Origin: Pycnopodia helianthoides
Lineage: Eukaryota; Echinodermata; Asteroidea; Forcipulatida; Asteriidae
Assembly (NCBI GenBank): GCA_032158295.1
Contig: CM063256.1
Coordinates: forward strand, 7,599,725 to 7,663,724
Direction: 5' to 3'
DNA: 64,000 bases
The position numbers and the translations under genes are program-made. The notes beneath the pieces are model-generated. The model did no database searches, was not told the origin of the DNA, and worked only from the letters and a program-made list of their open reading frames with translations. This document shows positions 10,117 to 21,500 of this stretch, piece after piece. Each line of letters begins with the position of its first letter. The stretch's first letter is position 1.

Positions 10117-10160
10117 GTCTCAACGTTTCGACTAGCTTGCTCTAGTCATCGTCAGGAGAC
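10117..10160 (-). ncRNA. Hammerhead-like ribozyme, H1 copy 1
   Basis: On the minus strand: stem I GTCTC, core CTGACGA, one extra nucleotide, stem II GACTAG/CTAGTC (6 bp, AGCAAG loop), GAAA, CGTT giving the palindromic ACGT of a minimal stem III plus a GUU cleavage triplet, then stem I GAGAC. All catalytic positions fit a type I hammerhead with a two-base stem III. The oddity is the extra nucleotide between A9 and stem II, seen in every copy here. Activity is not proven. Confidence 0.55.
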
Positions 10161-10165
10161 TGTAG

Positions 10166-11473
10166 TCGTCACAATCATCAAAGTACCTCGGCAATGTGAG
10201 GCTGAGGTTGCTACTTATTACCCATGGTGGATAGAAGTGAAAAGGGTTCTGTCGAGGAAGTAGCTCCGTCTCTTCGTCTCTTCGTCTCTTCGTCTCTTAA
10301 GCTTGTGAGGCTTGCTCTTCACTGCAACCCCATCCCCCCTCCCCCCCTCCTCACCGCCGCTCCGCAAATGGACGCCAAAGCTTTACTCAAACGCACTTTA
10401 CGCTTTGTCGCTTGAAATCCTGAAAGATAACCCCAACAAGTATCTTTTTCAGAGTGGATTATGGCGTGCTGTATTTTTGTTGAGACAACATTCCCTGGTT
10501 GATCGGGATCCCCTCTCCCAATATTTTTACCTCTAGCCATGTTTTAAAATCGTCTACATGTATTTTGTCTCCTTCGTCAATTTTGTCTACTTTATCTCCT
10601 TTGTCTACTTCGTCAACAGTGTTTTTAAAAAAACATATGTCATTGGACTCTTGTTTGTGTTTATCAATGTTTTTTGCAGGGATTAAAACAACAATCTGAT
10701 GGTAGTTTTTAATCATATTTAAATGTGCAAAGCTAGGTGTTTTATTTCTTTTACAGACATTTGTCTTTCCTTAAAAAACAAGTCTCTAAAACACATTGAA
10801 TGTAAATGTATTTGTCTAATATTTAATTAAATTTAGGTCCTTTATCACTAGCTTACACTGAGTGTCAACTATTATAAACGGGTTGACCTGTGTAAGTGGA
10901 TCTGAGATTGTGGAGCAGTTTTATTTGGTAACCAGTTGTTTGTTTTTTTACTTTCTAAAAACAAAAGCAATGTTTTCATGTGTCCAGTTCTGGAGGCCCC
11001 TCATGTTGAGTACACAATACGCATATATTGACTTCCGATCATGACGACCCAAGACTTTGAAATGTCAGCTGTGCCTGAAGGCTCTCTCACATTTGAAGAT
11101 ACTCGGCAAAGGGTGGCTGCTAAAAAGCCCTCAAACTCCTATGAATTTCAGATTTGTCCGGGCTGTCCAACCAAAAATCTATAACTCTGCCTGTTTTCCT
11201 TCAATAAAAAGGATACATGGCAATAAAAAACACAACCGCTGGATACGGCTCACTTGACCTGAACTGCAAAAATAAATAAATAAACATTGGCTTCACAAAG
11301 TTGTTTGCTGGGGAAAAAAAGTTCGCAGGGCGCCAGCTGTAGCCATTAGATGGAAACCGGTTTCTTTTTGTGCAAGACTTATTTCGATGGAGCCGAATTG
11401 TTCTGAAGTGCAAAGGTGACATGCATTTAGCCGACAGATCCGTGACGGAGTTGCTGGTTCGGTTTAAAGTGGT
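10166..11473. other. No gene recognised; low-complexity tracts
   Basis: Contains a 9-bp repeat (10267-10298), a poly-C tract near 10334-10350, and an imperfect TTTGTCTAC/TTCGTC-rich tract (10560-10620) whose minus frame reads as a K/D/V-rich repetitive peptide. Nothing supports a gene. Confidence 0.5.
10267..10298. repeat. TCTCTTCGT tandem repeat
   Basis: About 3.5 perfect copies of a 9-bp unit (CGTCTCTTCGTCTCTT...). Confidence 0.9.
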
Positions 11474-11477
11474 TTAA

Positions 11478-11699
11478 CCCTCCTACTGTCAGTGACTCTT
11501 GGTAACATTTTCCAGTGAGTCGACCAACCATTTGAAACCATTGGACTGCCAAGGTTGTGTACGGTGGCACAACTGTGCACAGAACTAACTGTGTACTGTG
11601 TACATGCATTCCCTCATGGTATCATATTTCAGGCTGGCATAGTTTATCTATCATTCAAAACCACAGTGAATGGTATTGAATGCTCAGACAGCAAGAGGG
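11478..11699. mobile_element. 222-bp piggyBac-like MITE, copy 1
   Basis: TTAA (11474-11477) and TTAA (11700-11703) flank an element with CCCTCCTACTGTC at the left and GACAGCAAGAGGG at the right, inverted repeats matching at 11 of 13. TTAA target duplication with CCC...GGG ends is the piggyBac signature. A near-identical copy of the same length lies at 47389-47610. It contains no transposase. Confidence 0.85.
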
Positions 11700-12039
11700 T
11701 TAAAGTCGGTGGATTTAACAAACTAAAAATATTTGCTCAATTCTTTTAAAGAAAATACTAACTCTGGAAAAAACTACAACTACCAAGTTCTGTATACATG
11801 AAAGTATAATAAAGGTCATATATTGTTGTCAACATGATATTAATTTTCAAGAGATGTACCTTCATTATGAGCTGTCACTGGAATATACCAACCTACATGT
11901 AGATCTCAAGAGCTCCCGGATATTGTTCCGGTTAGTTAATTTTAACTGTCAGAAACATGTTTTGAGTTGGGGTTGCTCAAACATGCCCCAGTTATTGAGT
12001 TTTTGTTCAGTAATCCAAGTTTTTTTCCCATCCCCTCTA

Positions 12040-12417
12040 TTAAAGGACTGGTATACCTTCGGTAATTACTCTAAAAAATTAACGACCATAAAAACTGACT
12101 TGGTAAGACGCACTGCAGCTGTTGATAATGTATGACATTTTGAGAAACGATTCCCTTCAAAAGGAATGTGGTTTTAGAGAAAGGGATTCATAAAACATTT
12201 TAATCTGAGAAATGTTTCTGCATGAAACGTTTCTGAGATTGTGTTTTCCAATTATGGATTATTGATTCTTCCATGGACATAACCGCTCCAGATATTCGGC
12301 GATATCTCAAAAATGATATTTTCACCGCCTAGTTTTATTGTATATATTATCTACATTTATACAGGATTAAAAAACAATCGAACGGTTCCAAAAACCAAAT
12401 GAATACTCTGCCTTTAA
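12040..12417 (+). mobile_element. MITE family B, copy 2
   Basis: 378 bp from TTAAAGGACTGGTATACC to CTCTGCCTTTAA. It is a single full unit with all family landmarks (CACTGCAGCTGTTGATAATG, GGACATAACCGCTCCAGATA, ACAGGATTAAAA). Confidence 0.8.
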
Positions 12418-13640
12418 CTCCTACTGACCCCCGACCTGCCTGGCTCTTATTATGCTTGGATCTCCCAGGCTACCAGACCCAATGATCGACGACGACCAAA
12501 TGTAAATTTGCACATCTGTATATGTAGTTCCATTTCAGCAAGATCTTGTCAATAAACCCTTTTTTTCCCCCCCTCCCTTCTCTCTCGTACATGAACTCTT
12601 GTCTGTTTCGGTCACTTATGGAGCCGAGTGGAAAGTCTGCGCTCGATGTTTGACGTTGCGCATGTCATTCCGTTGCTGTTGATTGCCCTTTTATTTGCCA
12701 ATTGCTAGATTGTGATTTTTCTCTTTTTTGTTTGTACAAATTGAATGAGAGTTAAAGGGAAGGTTGAGGGTTTTATGTTCGTGCTGTAATCCTTTTGCCT
12801 TTGAGTCTGTTCCCTATGCAGTTAGACAAAGAGTTTCCTCTGGGGAGCTCCTGTTTCTTGTTTCCCCCCTGCCCATTTGCTGGCGGCCCCCACTTGGCTG
12901 CTTTTGGCTTATCATCTCACAAATTTGTTTGCCAATATCACCACCTCTTTGTGACGATTTTGTCTTGAAGGGAAGTTCTGATTGAAAACTAATCATTTTG
13001 TGTCGTCTGTGAGTTTCTGCCTTGACCTCTAATGTATCAAGAACTCACAAGTTTGGAAGTGTTGGTGGAGTCATTGGGTGTTTGTTTCAGCGATGCATTC
13101 ACCATCTTGTCAGTTCGCAGGCTGTTTAGATTTGGCCACAATATATAGAATGGTTTATTGACAAACTTGTTATAAGCAGCCACATGCTGGATTGCAACAA
13201 TTTACAACAAGAATTAAAAGTTTTAAAAATACAGAAAATTCGTTTTAGTTAAAAATTTTACAAAAAATAAAAAATTTGCGGCAAAAACCAAGCTAAACAA
13301 AATAACTTGGAGACAAATTGAAAAATTGAAAACAGCATCAAATTAATTACTGAGAATTAAAAAGATTTATCAACAATTTGATGTAGGTTCACCACCTCCT
13401 TTAGCTCATTAGCCGGAAACACTGACCGGGAAGTCTCCCTTATATATTTGTTCTCTTCAAAGGTGTACATATCAATGATTTACATGTGTGGCTGTTCCAA
13501 ACGGCTTACCAACCAAAATGGATTATTGAGTGTCGGTACAATGCTCTTAAGGATCTTGGCTGGGAGTCTTTAGAACCAAGATGCACTAAGGCACGATTAT
13601 GTTCCATTTATAAAGCATAACACCAAGCAACATCACTCAC
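12418..13640. other. No gene recognised
   Basis: Both strands of 12764-12996 are open for 60-73 codons without recognisable motifs. The segment 13180-13390 is very A-rich. No splice-consistent exon was found. Confidence 0.5.
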
Positions 13641-14042
13641 TTAAAGAAACATTACAGAATTGGTTTTTGCTAACAAAACAGTTGCTGGCAGTGTAAGCAC
13701 TTTATGTAATCCACCATATATATGTACATAAACTGACAAACCTGTAGAAGTTTGAGATCGATCGGCCATCTGGGTCACGAGAAAATAGAGAAAAAACGAT
13801 TACACATTTGCATGAAATCATATAGATTCAACAAATGAATAAAACGCTCACTGAGCGATAAACTCCAATTGGAAAATTAGTTTTTATCATTTCTCATCAA
13901 ATATGGCATTTCAGACAGAAATATTTCAAGGGATGTTTTCTACTATCATCATCATTAGACCGTGTAAGTTTTATGTAAATCTGTGATAAAAAAAGTACAT
14001 TTTACAAGTTTTTTTCTTACCAATTCTGTAATGTTCCTTTAA
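13641..14042 (+). mobile_element. MITE family D, copy 1
   Basis: 402 bp from TTAAAGAAACATTACAGAAT to CTGTAATGTTCCTTTAA. Subterminal arms ACATTACAGAATTGGT / ACCAATTCTGTAATGT form a 16-bp perfect inverted repeat. The central palindrome is CGCTCACTGAGCG. Copies: 14862-15222, 16418-16602, 21501-21889, 38261-38653, 57011-57404. A family A fragment shares its right TTAA. Confidence 0.85.
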
Positions 14043-14103
14043 AGCACGTTTATAACATTGGTACTTGTCAAAGACCAGTATCTGCACTTACTGTGACTTC
14101 AAG
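14039..14103 (+). mobile_element. MITE family A fragment
   Basis: TTAAAGCACGTTTATAACATTGGT followed by GTCAAAGACCAGTATC matches the left 60 bp of family A. It begins at the TTAA that ends the family D copy. Confidence 0.55.
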
Positions 14104-14682
14104 CGAATAAAAACAACTATCTTCGTTTACCCGTTTATCCTCGGACAATCCCGGAGTGGGATCTTCTACCTGACTCCATTAAATGCCAGCCTGCATAAAA
14201 AACGCTTTCAAGACCAATCTAGATACCATAAAACTCCGTCAATTTTCTTCCCACGCGCATTTCACAGTTTAAAGCAGGGTTTTCGTGACAGCGTCACCTG
14301 CGCAGGGTAGCCCCAACCACAGGCGTACATGTATGTGCAGTACGACAGGCACAGACGTACAGATACAGAAATGACCAGCTGGACTTGTACAAATGCAAAC
14401 AATTTGAATGGCCCTGAGGTTTTTACCCAATCAGAAAGATTTTCCCGAAGGCTTGAGTACCTTTGACATTTAAACTTCAAGACATACCCGGAAAACATTT
14501 TTACCCAAAAAAGAACCTCTCCTCTTTAGAGCATTTTTAAATCGAGATCTTTCAAAATGTGAAAATCTCTTGCATCAAATCGATTGATAGAGTATGTTTT
14601 TAAACTACAAAGTAAATAAATATACACGCTGTGCATTTAGTACCAGTACATATTTGTTTTTCCGTAGGCGTTCTTTTTATTG

Positions 14683-15309
14683 TAGGCATGCAAGATAATT
14701 AACAACCTCCTTATAATGTGGTCCCCGGGATTGGTGGCTACATGTGCAGAATAAGAAAACAAAAAACCTATTTGAAACATTTGGACGTCATTGAAGTGGT
14801 TGATTTTGTTTTACAAAAACAACGCCGAGGGACAACGTAATATAGAACTAGGCTTGTATATTTAATGGAACATTACAGAATTGGTATCACAGATTCACAT
14901 AAAACTTACACGATCTAAGGATGATGATAGTAGAAAACATCCCTTGTAATATTTCTGTCTGAAATGCCATTGATGAGAAATGTTTAAACTAATTTTCCGA
15001 TTGGAGTTTATCGCTCAGTGAGCGTTTTATTCATTTGTTGAATCTATATGATTTCATGCAAATGTGTAATCGGTTTTTCACTATTTTCTCGTGACCCAGA
15101 TGGCCGATCGATCTCAAACTTCTACAGGTTTGTCAGTTTATGTATATGGTGGATTACATAAAGTGCTTACACTGCCAGCAACTGTTTTGTTAGCAAAAAC
15201 CAATTCTGTTATGTTCCTTTAAAGACTATTCTTGACATATAAACTTCAATCCTCTCTTTGAAGAGGGGACCACATTATACGGAGGTTGTTAATTATCTTG
15301 CATGGCCTA
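14683..15309. mobile_element. 627-bp element with 44-bp terminal inverted repeats enclosing a family D copy
   Basis: The left arm (14683-14726) reads TAGGCATGCAAGATAATTAA then CAACCTCCTTATAATGTGGT. The right arm (15265-15309) is its complement with one mismatch and one extra base. A family D element (14862-15222) sits inside and was probably a later insertion. No coding capacity and no clear target duplication. Confidence 0.75.
14862..15222 (-). mobile_element. MITE family D, copy 2
   Basis: Inverted copy with TTAA at both ends. It has lost about 40 bp after the left terminus (GAATTGGTATCACAGATTC joins directly). Central GCTCAGTGAGCG is intact. Confidence 0.8.
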
Positions 15310-15471
15310 CTCCTGTAGTAGATACAAGTGCCTTAACGTTGTTGAAAATGGTTTAACAATTAATTGGCAAACATTACCCAATCCATTCCTTATCATTATT
15401 GGTGTTATATTCCTGTTTCATATTTGGCTATAGTGGTTTACCTCACAAGCAAAAAACAACCAAACAAACAC

Positions 15472-15513
<42 letters not shown>

Positions 15514-15522
15514 ACACACACA
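15472..15522. repeat. (CA)n microsatellite
   Basis: About 25 CA dinucleotides with one interruption near the 3' end. Confidence 0.95.
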
Positions 15523-15644
15523 AACATGACAAAAAGGATTTGAAATCAAACTAATTCATACACGACTGATGGACAACAGGTTAAAAACTGCATGGTGTAA
15601 AGCCAAAGCTGATGTGGAATTTGTTTCCCAGAAACGGATTTTTT

Positions 15645-16000
15645 TTTACATTTTGATAATTACTCAAGAAATACATGACCATAAAAACTTACTAGGTTCT
15701 GAGCACCTGAGAGCTGCTGATAAAACATTGTGAGAAACGACTCCCTCTGAAGTAATGTAGTTTTTGAGAAAAGAGGTAATTTCTCACTAAATATATTGAA
15801 TCTTAAAAGGCTTCAGGCTCAGGCATTTGAAAGCACACACTTCTATGCAACAAGGGTGTTTTTTTTCTTTCATTATATTCTTGCAACTTCGATGACCGAT
15901 TGAGCCAAAATTTTCACAGGTTTTTTTTATTCTTATGTTGGGATACACCAAGTGAGGATACTGGTCTTTGACAATCACCAAAAGTATACCCTGCCTTTAA
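15645..16000 (-). mobile_element. MITE family A, copy 2
   Basis: Inverted relative of 208-574: GAGCACCTGAGAGCTGCTG, GAGAAACGACTCCCTCTGAAG, GCATTTGAAAGCACACAC, CCAAGTGAGGATACTGGTC and a terminal CCTGCCTTTAA. The left end is eroded into a poly-T. Confidence 0.75.
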
Positions 16001-16417
16001 TAAAGAAAGAATCAATGATTTTCTCTACAAATTGAACATTAACTTCAGCTTTCCGATTTGAATTTAGGTTTTGATCAAGTCAGATTGAAGTTTTCCCCTG
16101 TTTTGGAAATCACACAATATTTTTGTTTTGGAAGATGCACAAGTGAACGTTTGATTAAAAAAGAGTCGATTAAGACTAGGTTTGTGGTGACACAACAAGA
16201 ATTATATCTCTCTAGTTTGCGTTTTTCTGAGAAGAACGGATGCTCAGCGTTTCAGGCGGTTTTTCTCTGTTTGTCGCTAGAAGTGTATTTTTTCATTTGA
16301 TTAGCAAGTTTATAATTCAATATTTAAAATCTCCATATAAAGGACTCCAACTTTCTCTGTGAAGAAACTGGTCATTGATCATCATTCCTTGTTTTTCCCC
16401 CCTGCTTTTTTCTTTGC

Positions 16418-16602
16418 TTAAATGAACATTACAGAATTGGTGAGAAAAAAACTTGTAAAATATACTTTTTGATCACAGATTTACATAAAACTTACACAGT
16501 CTAATGATAATGATAGTAGAAAACATCCCTTGAAATATTTCTGTCTGAAATGCCATATTTGATGAGAAATAAATAAACTAATTTTCCGATTGGAGTATAT
16601 CA
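16418..16602 (-). mobile_element. MITE family D, copy 3 (truncated)
   Basis: Matches the first 185 bp of the inverted family D and stops abruptly in GATTGGAGTATATCAC, just before the central palindrome. Confidence 0.75.
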
Positions 16603-17230
16603 CCTTCTGCTCATGCCTGACCTGGAAACTAAGACATCACTTTGCTATCAACCTCTCCGATAATGACAAGCCATCAGTTGCTCTCCTACTACAACCCAAT
16701 GAATACATCATCATCTGGACATGGCTACAAGACAAGTGTCTGCGCTATCATTGCTCGTCAATCTTCCACCTCCCTCCCCCCCCCCAGCTGTGATTGCCAT
16801 AGTGACAGATTCATCCATAGGTCCTGGGTTGTAGCAGAACAGTGGTAATTACAGCTGTCATTTGACTCTTTCTTCTCTTGTCCACATTGTTACTGTTGAT
16901 TGGAGATCTCCACAGAGGCAACTGGCTCATTTGTAGCAAGTACTTGTGTTTAGTTTTTTTTTTCAGGTGTGGAGTTACACTTCTGCGAATCTGTGAATTT
17001 TCAACTGGCTGAACTGGTCAGGGGGTCATTATATAACAGTTTGAGAGGGTAATCATCCATACTTGAGAAGCTGAATTGCCGAAGGATGTGGTTACAATGT
17101 TTTCAAGCCATTTGCAAGGGCGCCTTTGGCAGCCAGCCACATCAACCCTTACATGACCAGAGATTGAAAGTATGTGATTTTTCGGAGGGGGGGAAACCAG
17201 AGGGCCAGGATAAAACACTTGTGGCATAGG
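16603..17230. other. No gene recognised
   Basis: Two overlapping short plus-strand ORFs (16590-16848) have no recognisable motif. One C-run occurs near 16778-16787. Confidence 0.5.
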
Positions 17231-17261
17231 AGAGAACCAATGAACACCTCTACAGACATTT

Positions 17262-17335
17262 GGCCCAAGCCGGGTATCGAACCAGAGACCAGTGCTTTAC
17301 ATAATATGCACTAGCCACGTATGCCACCCATGTGC
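17262..17335 (-). mobile_element. tRNA-like SINE head fragment
   Basis: On the minus strand GGTTCGATACCC is a good B-box. About 45 nt upstream GTGGCTAGTGCAT is a plausible A-box. It is not a functional tRNA by eye. Confidence 0.4.
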
Positions 17336-17405
17336 CAATCAAGGGTCATGACCTACATGTACATTAGAGAGTATCCATAAGTTTGTAATCCCTGCCCTCA
17401 GTCCT

Positions 17406-17572
17406 GGGCCCAGTTTCATAGAGCTGCTTTAGCACAAAAACAAAGTGTTGCCTACCAGAAGAAGGTTACCAGCCAAAGTACCGTGTCTCATGTACCATTT
17501 GTGGCTGGTGTCCTGCTCATTTGTGCTGAGCAGGAAACCTTTAAGCAATGTTTCCTGCTTAAGCAGCTCTAA
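17406..17572. mobile_element. MITE family E, copy 1
   Basis: Starts GGGCCCAGTTTCATAGAGC and ends with CTTAAGCAGCTCTAAGTGAAA. The centre carries GGTTACCAGCCAAAGTACC and GTGGCTGGTGTCCTGC. The right GGGCCC is lost. Confidence 0.75.
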
Positions 17573-17719
17573 GTGAAAGGCCAAACCAAGGCCAAACGTG
17601 GCATACAGAGATAGCGAATTAGCATCCCTGCATAATTTAACCTGTTCCTATAATCTGTACCAGTCGTCCGTTGTGCACAAAACTTTGATTTCCATTGTCT
17701 TAACCACATCGTACACACT

Positions 17720-17966
17720 GGGCCCAATTTCATGGAGCTGCTTAAGCACAAAATTTTGCTTAAGCAAAAAAATCATTGCTTAGTACAATCAGACTACCGG
17801 CCAAGACTATACACTCAATTGTTATGCTAAGTAAACAACAGCTAAATACCAGTCACAAGCAATGTATAAGGCATGAAATTTTGGCCAGTAACATGTGTAA
17901 AATAAGCAAGCTATTTTCGTGCTTAAGCATTTTTTTTTACTTAAGCAGCTCCATGAAATTGGGCCC
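17720..17966. mobile_element. MITE family E, copy 2
   Basis: Both termini are intact. GGGCCCAATTTCATGGAGCT extends 27 bp perfectly into CTTAAG on each side, the best example of the family's inverted ends. 247 bp, no coding capacity. Confidence 0.85.
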
Positions 17967-19068
17967 AGGTCAGCTCATACATGTATGCCATAAGATCAAA
18001 AGCTGGACCATGCCCAATGTCCTAGAGGGGGTGTCAAACAACATGGGACAGTGGTTTGGTTAGAACTGGCAGGACAAAACTCTGCCAGCATTTCTTGTGT
18101 ACAAAAATCAATCTGATTAATTGTCAATGGATGATAAACCAAATTATGAAAATTAATCAATTTAAGCAAACAAATAGGCTCAAATTTACCCAGGCAATAC
18201 CTGGACATGTAAACCAACACGCTTAGATAAAGAAATTGTTGAGAACATGCAAGACGAACCCTTTAAACCCCACGGAAAAAAACTTGTGCCGACAACGTAC
18301 ATACCGCAGTTACAATTGTCCCTTGAAACAGGTTGCCTCATTTGAGGGTTTCAAGAGAAAAATACTTGAACAATTTTTGTGTGTGGCGTTTTTTCTGTTC
18401 TTTTTTCCCTTCTGGTTTTGCATTCAGTAGGACGGTACAGGCTTAGAAAAAACCTGTAGGGAGAAATTTACAGACACCCAGACCATTATGCAAATCACGG
18501 CTGCGTCTAATTTTTCAGCGCACGCCGGAGAACCCCACCGACGCAACGAAAACAGTTTGAACTGTGGGTGTTTTTTTTCCTTATCTGCATGTAAGTGGAA
18601 AACTCCTCTAGGGGGAAATGGAACTCCTTGAATATTATGCGAATACGATGATTGCAATCTGAATCTGATGGTAATCAGTGTGGTTTAACAACTTATCCCC
18701 ACGACTTTACTAGTTTAGTTTACTAGTGGGTGAAATCCCCCCCCCCCCCCCCCCCCGGTGTTGGGAAGTTATTATAAAATCTTCGGAGGGGAAGATAAGG
18801 TGGATGAGAAATGGATTTAAACAAAAAAATCATTACGGAAATATTTGCGGTACTCGGTTCAGAGGATAGAGGTGGGTGACATGTATTTGAAACTAACGCC
18901 CATGAATTTGTTGGGTAAAAACATTGCATTAAAATGGATGTCGGACTGTGGTGTCAGTACTAGCTAATTTATCAGCTACAAGTTACTATTTATTAACCTA
19001 TTTTTTCATGAATTTGAATGTTGCACTCATTGGAAAATTTGTTGTACTGGTTTTTTTTTTCACAAATT
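17967..19068. other. No gene recognised; long C tract
   Basis: Contains a C run of about 19 at 18738-18756. No convincing exon or repeat was recognised in the remainder. Confidence 0.5.
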
Positions 19069-19445
19069 TTGTTCTCAGGATTTTTTCCTGATTTTAGGAT
19101 TTTCTCAAAATCTCCTTTGAGCCTTCAAATTGTCTTTTAAAAAAAAGTACAGCAGTCACCAAAGGGAGACAGAAATTGTCCACATTGTGTGCAAAAAAGT
19201 AGCTGAGCACAACAAAATTATGCTTACCAGAATTAAGTTACCAGCCTACATGTATCATCTGTATCATCTGTGGCTGGTATCCTGCGCATTTTTTATTGGC
19301 AGGAAAAAACCTTGAGCACTATTTGCTGCTTAAGATAAGATTAAATGAGATTTGGCCCTGTAGTTTAGTATTTCTGGTGATGCACAGAGTCTGAACCTCC
19401 TAAAACTGTAATGTATTGGAGGTTCAAGGTCAAGGTCAAGGGGGA
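19069..19445 (+). repeat. Dispersed repeat family I, copy 2, split by family E
   Basis: Left part 19069-19198 (TTTTTTCCTGATTTTAGGATT, CACCAAAGGGAGACAGAAAT, GTCCACATTGTGT) and right part from about 19356 (CTGTAGTTTAGTATTTCTGG, GATGCACAGAGTCTG) match the uninterrupted copy at 31668-31900. The intervening 19199-19345 is a family E relative. Confidence 0.65.
19199..19345. mobile_element. MITE family E remnant nested in family I
   Basis: Internal E sequence (GTAGCTGAGCACAACAAAAT, CCAGAATTAAGTTACCAGCC, GTGGCTGGTATCCTGC). The termini are lost. Confidence 0.6.
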
Positions 19446-19977
19446 ACCCGGACCATTTTCAGGATTGTTCACAGACATTGAATCTCATGGTTACCCGTCT
19501 CTGTAATCTCTGTTAAAAAATAATAATAATCATTTTCTCCAAGTGTATCTACTATTTTATTTTGAAGCACTTTAAGGCCATACATAAGCCCTTTTTATAA
19601 ATTACATTTTTATGATTAGTAGTATTACTTAAAGTTATTTCAAGAACGAAAAAAAAAACTCACCTTGGAATTACAGCTTTAAGTGTACTTACGTTTGTGG
19701 AAACGATAATTGGAAATATTATTCTAGGCTATAAGGCTGTGACCCTACACTGAGAGCTTAAACAGTGGCATGACCAGATCACTTCAACTATGTATTTATC
19801 TACAAGAATGTGTACTTCCCCTAAAGTCTACAGACTTTGGGGGGCAACTTTAATAAGTAACATGTTTGTGTCATTTGTAAATTACCTATTTACCGAAGAA
19901 AACAAGCAAAACGATTTTGGTCAAATATTCTTAAATTAGTTTGACATTTTTAAAACTTTGTTTCAATCAATAGTACA

Positions 19978-20152
19978 GGGCCCAATTTCACAGAGCTGCT
20001 TAAGCACAAAACATAGCTTAGCACAACAAAATTATGCTCACCAGAATAGGGTTACCAGCCAAAATACCATGTCACATGTACAATTTGTGACTGGTATCCT
20101 GCTAAATTTCTGCATAGCAGATAATTTTTAAGCAGTATTTTCTGCTACAAAT
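19978..20152. mobile_element. MITE family E, copy 3
   Basis: GGGCCCAATTTCACAGAGCTGC start, full internal sequence, and a right end decayed at TTTCTGCTACAAATTAA. Confidence 0.75.
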
Positions 20153-20210
20153 TAACCCACGGCACCCACAGCAATTGTCGCGGTGCCCTGTGCTTTTGCT
20201 GTGGTGCCCT

Positions 20211-20568
20211 TAATAATAATAATAATAATAGTATTCGGTTTTTATATAGCACTTAATACACCATGTCTCAAAGCGCTTCCAACATTATTACCCTGATCAC
20301 TGGGCCATTTCATTCCTTAAACCATCTCAGCTCCCTGGGGAGTATACAGCCTGTGCTGCCAAATATGTAGCGCACTAAGCTAAATCAATCACAAGAACCA
20401 TCTCTGCCCTCACAGGTTACCCATTTACCCCTGGGTGGAGAGCAGCAATTATAGTAAAGTGTCTTGCTCAGGGACACGGGCGTCACGACCGGGATTCGAA
20501 CCCACACTCTGCTGAACAGAAACACCAGAGCTTGAGTTCGGTGCTCTTATCCGCTCGGCCACGACACC
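20211..20568 (-). mobile_element. tRNA-derived SINE, full length
   Basis: On the minus strand it begins GGTGTCGTGGCCGAGCGGAT with A-box TGGCCGAGCGG (20561-20551) and B-box GGTTCGAATCCC (20502-20491), a Leu/Ser-tRNA-like head. A body containing CCCTGAGCAAGACACTTTAC follows, then a tail GTGCTATATAAAAACCG and (ATT)n. The tail resembles LINE and SINE tails elsewhere in the window, the usual sign of LINE-dependent mobilisation. Confidence 0.85.
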
Positions 20569-20889
20569 AGTTCCAATACAAATTGACTATTTTCCTCATA
20601 GAATTGCCTCACCACAGGAAAACTGCCATGCCCCTTCAAGAGCCAAGTTCAAGGCCTGAGAGTAGAACAAATATAATGTTCCGTTTCAAAAAGAAAGTGA
20701 CATGACAGTATCGGTGTTGCAACTTGTTTTTTTAAATTCTCGTCAGGAATTCAGTCCAAAATTCCCTTTCCCAAATTGAAACTGAATTTTTGTTTCAGTG
20801 CTCTTTAAAAGTCAACGTTGCAGGGTTGGTATTAATTGCCATAATACAAGTTTGAATTTGAAAGCTGACTGATTTTAAATTTCATACCA

Positions 20890-21187
20890 GGGCCCAATTT
20901 TATAGAGCTGATTATCAGCACAAAAAAAAGTAGCAAGCACAATAAAATTATGCTAACCATTAATAAGGTTACCAGCCAAAGTGCAGTGTAACATGTACAA
21001 TCGGTGACTGGTATCCTGCTTATTTTTGCTTAGTATGAAGTTGCTAAACATAATTCTCTGCTTAATAAGGTTACCTGGCAAAGTGCCATGTAACATGTAC
21101 AATCTGTGAATGGTATCCTGCTTGTTTTTGCTTAGCATAAAGTTGCTGAACATAATTCTCTGCTTAAGCAGCTCTATGAAATTAGGC
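20890..21187. mobile_element. MITE family E, copy 4, with internal duplication
   Basis: Left end GGGCCCAATTTTATAGAGCTG, right end AGCTCTATGAAATTAGGCC. The middle is duplicated: about 102 bp starting TAATAAGGTTACC (20960-21061) is repeated at 21062-21164 with about 90% identity by eye. Confidence 0.75.
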
Positions 21188-21500
21188 CAAGTACATTCTC
21201 CAGAGAAATGTTTCTGTCTGAAAAACTATCAAAGAGTAAAAAATTGGGAAGGTAGTGCATTCTGCTCTACCAGCCAGGCTCCTAGTGGATGATACCCATG
21301 CCTACAATCCTTACGGACTGTGAAGGGGGTAACCCTGTTTCAGCCCCAGGAGTAGGTGGCAAAGCCAACGTGTTGACAGCCCAAATCAGTTAAGTTTAGC
21401 CCTCGCCTTGAAGTGGCTGTCGGGGCCTTGTGAGTTAGACAATAGGCCCCCCCCCCTATCTCATAAAAAAAAGGGGCATGCTTTTTTCTATTGCCCCAAG

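Larger units (their letters stand above)
9441..10160 (-). mobile_element. Penelope-like/retrozyme-type end, subfamily H1, copy 1
   Basis: On the minus strand the order is a hammerhead-like ribozyme (10160-10117), a conserved ACTCACTCCGCG-like box, a GTAGTAGTCCAGG box, a hairpin CAGTTCT/AGAACTG (9596-9613), ACACATGGTGTTACCGCAAA, and ACCATGCAATGCCTCAAAA at the far end. The same order occurs at 35070-35390 and 58005-58357. A 376-bp element is inserted at 9695-10070. No reverse transcriptase is present, so this is a terminal fragment or non-autonomous unit. Assignment to Penelope-like elements rests on the known association of short-stem-III hammerheads with them. Confidence 0.6.
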
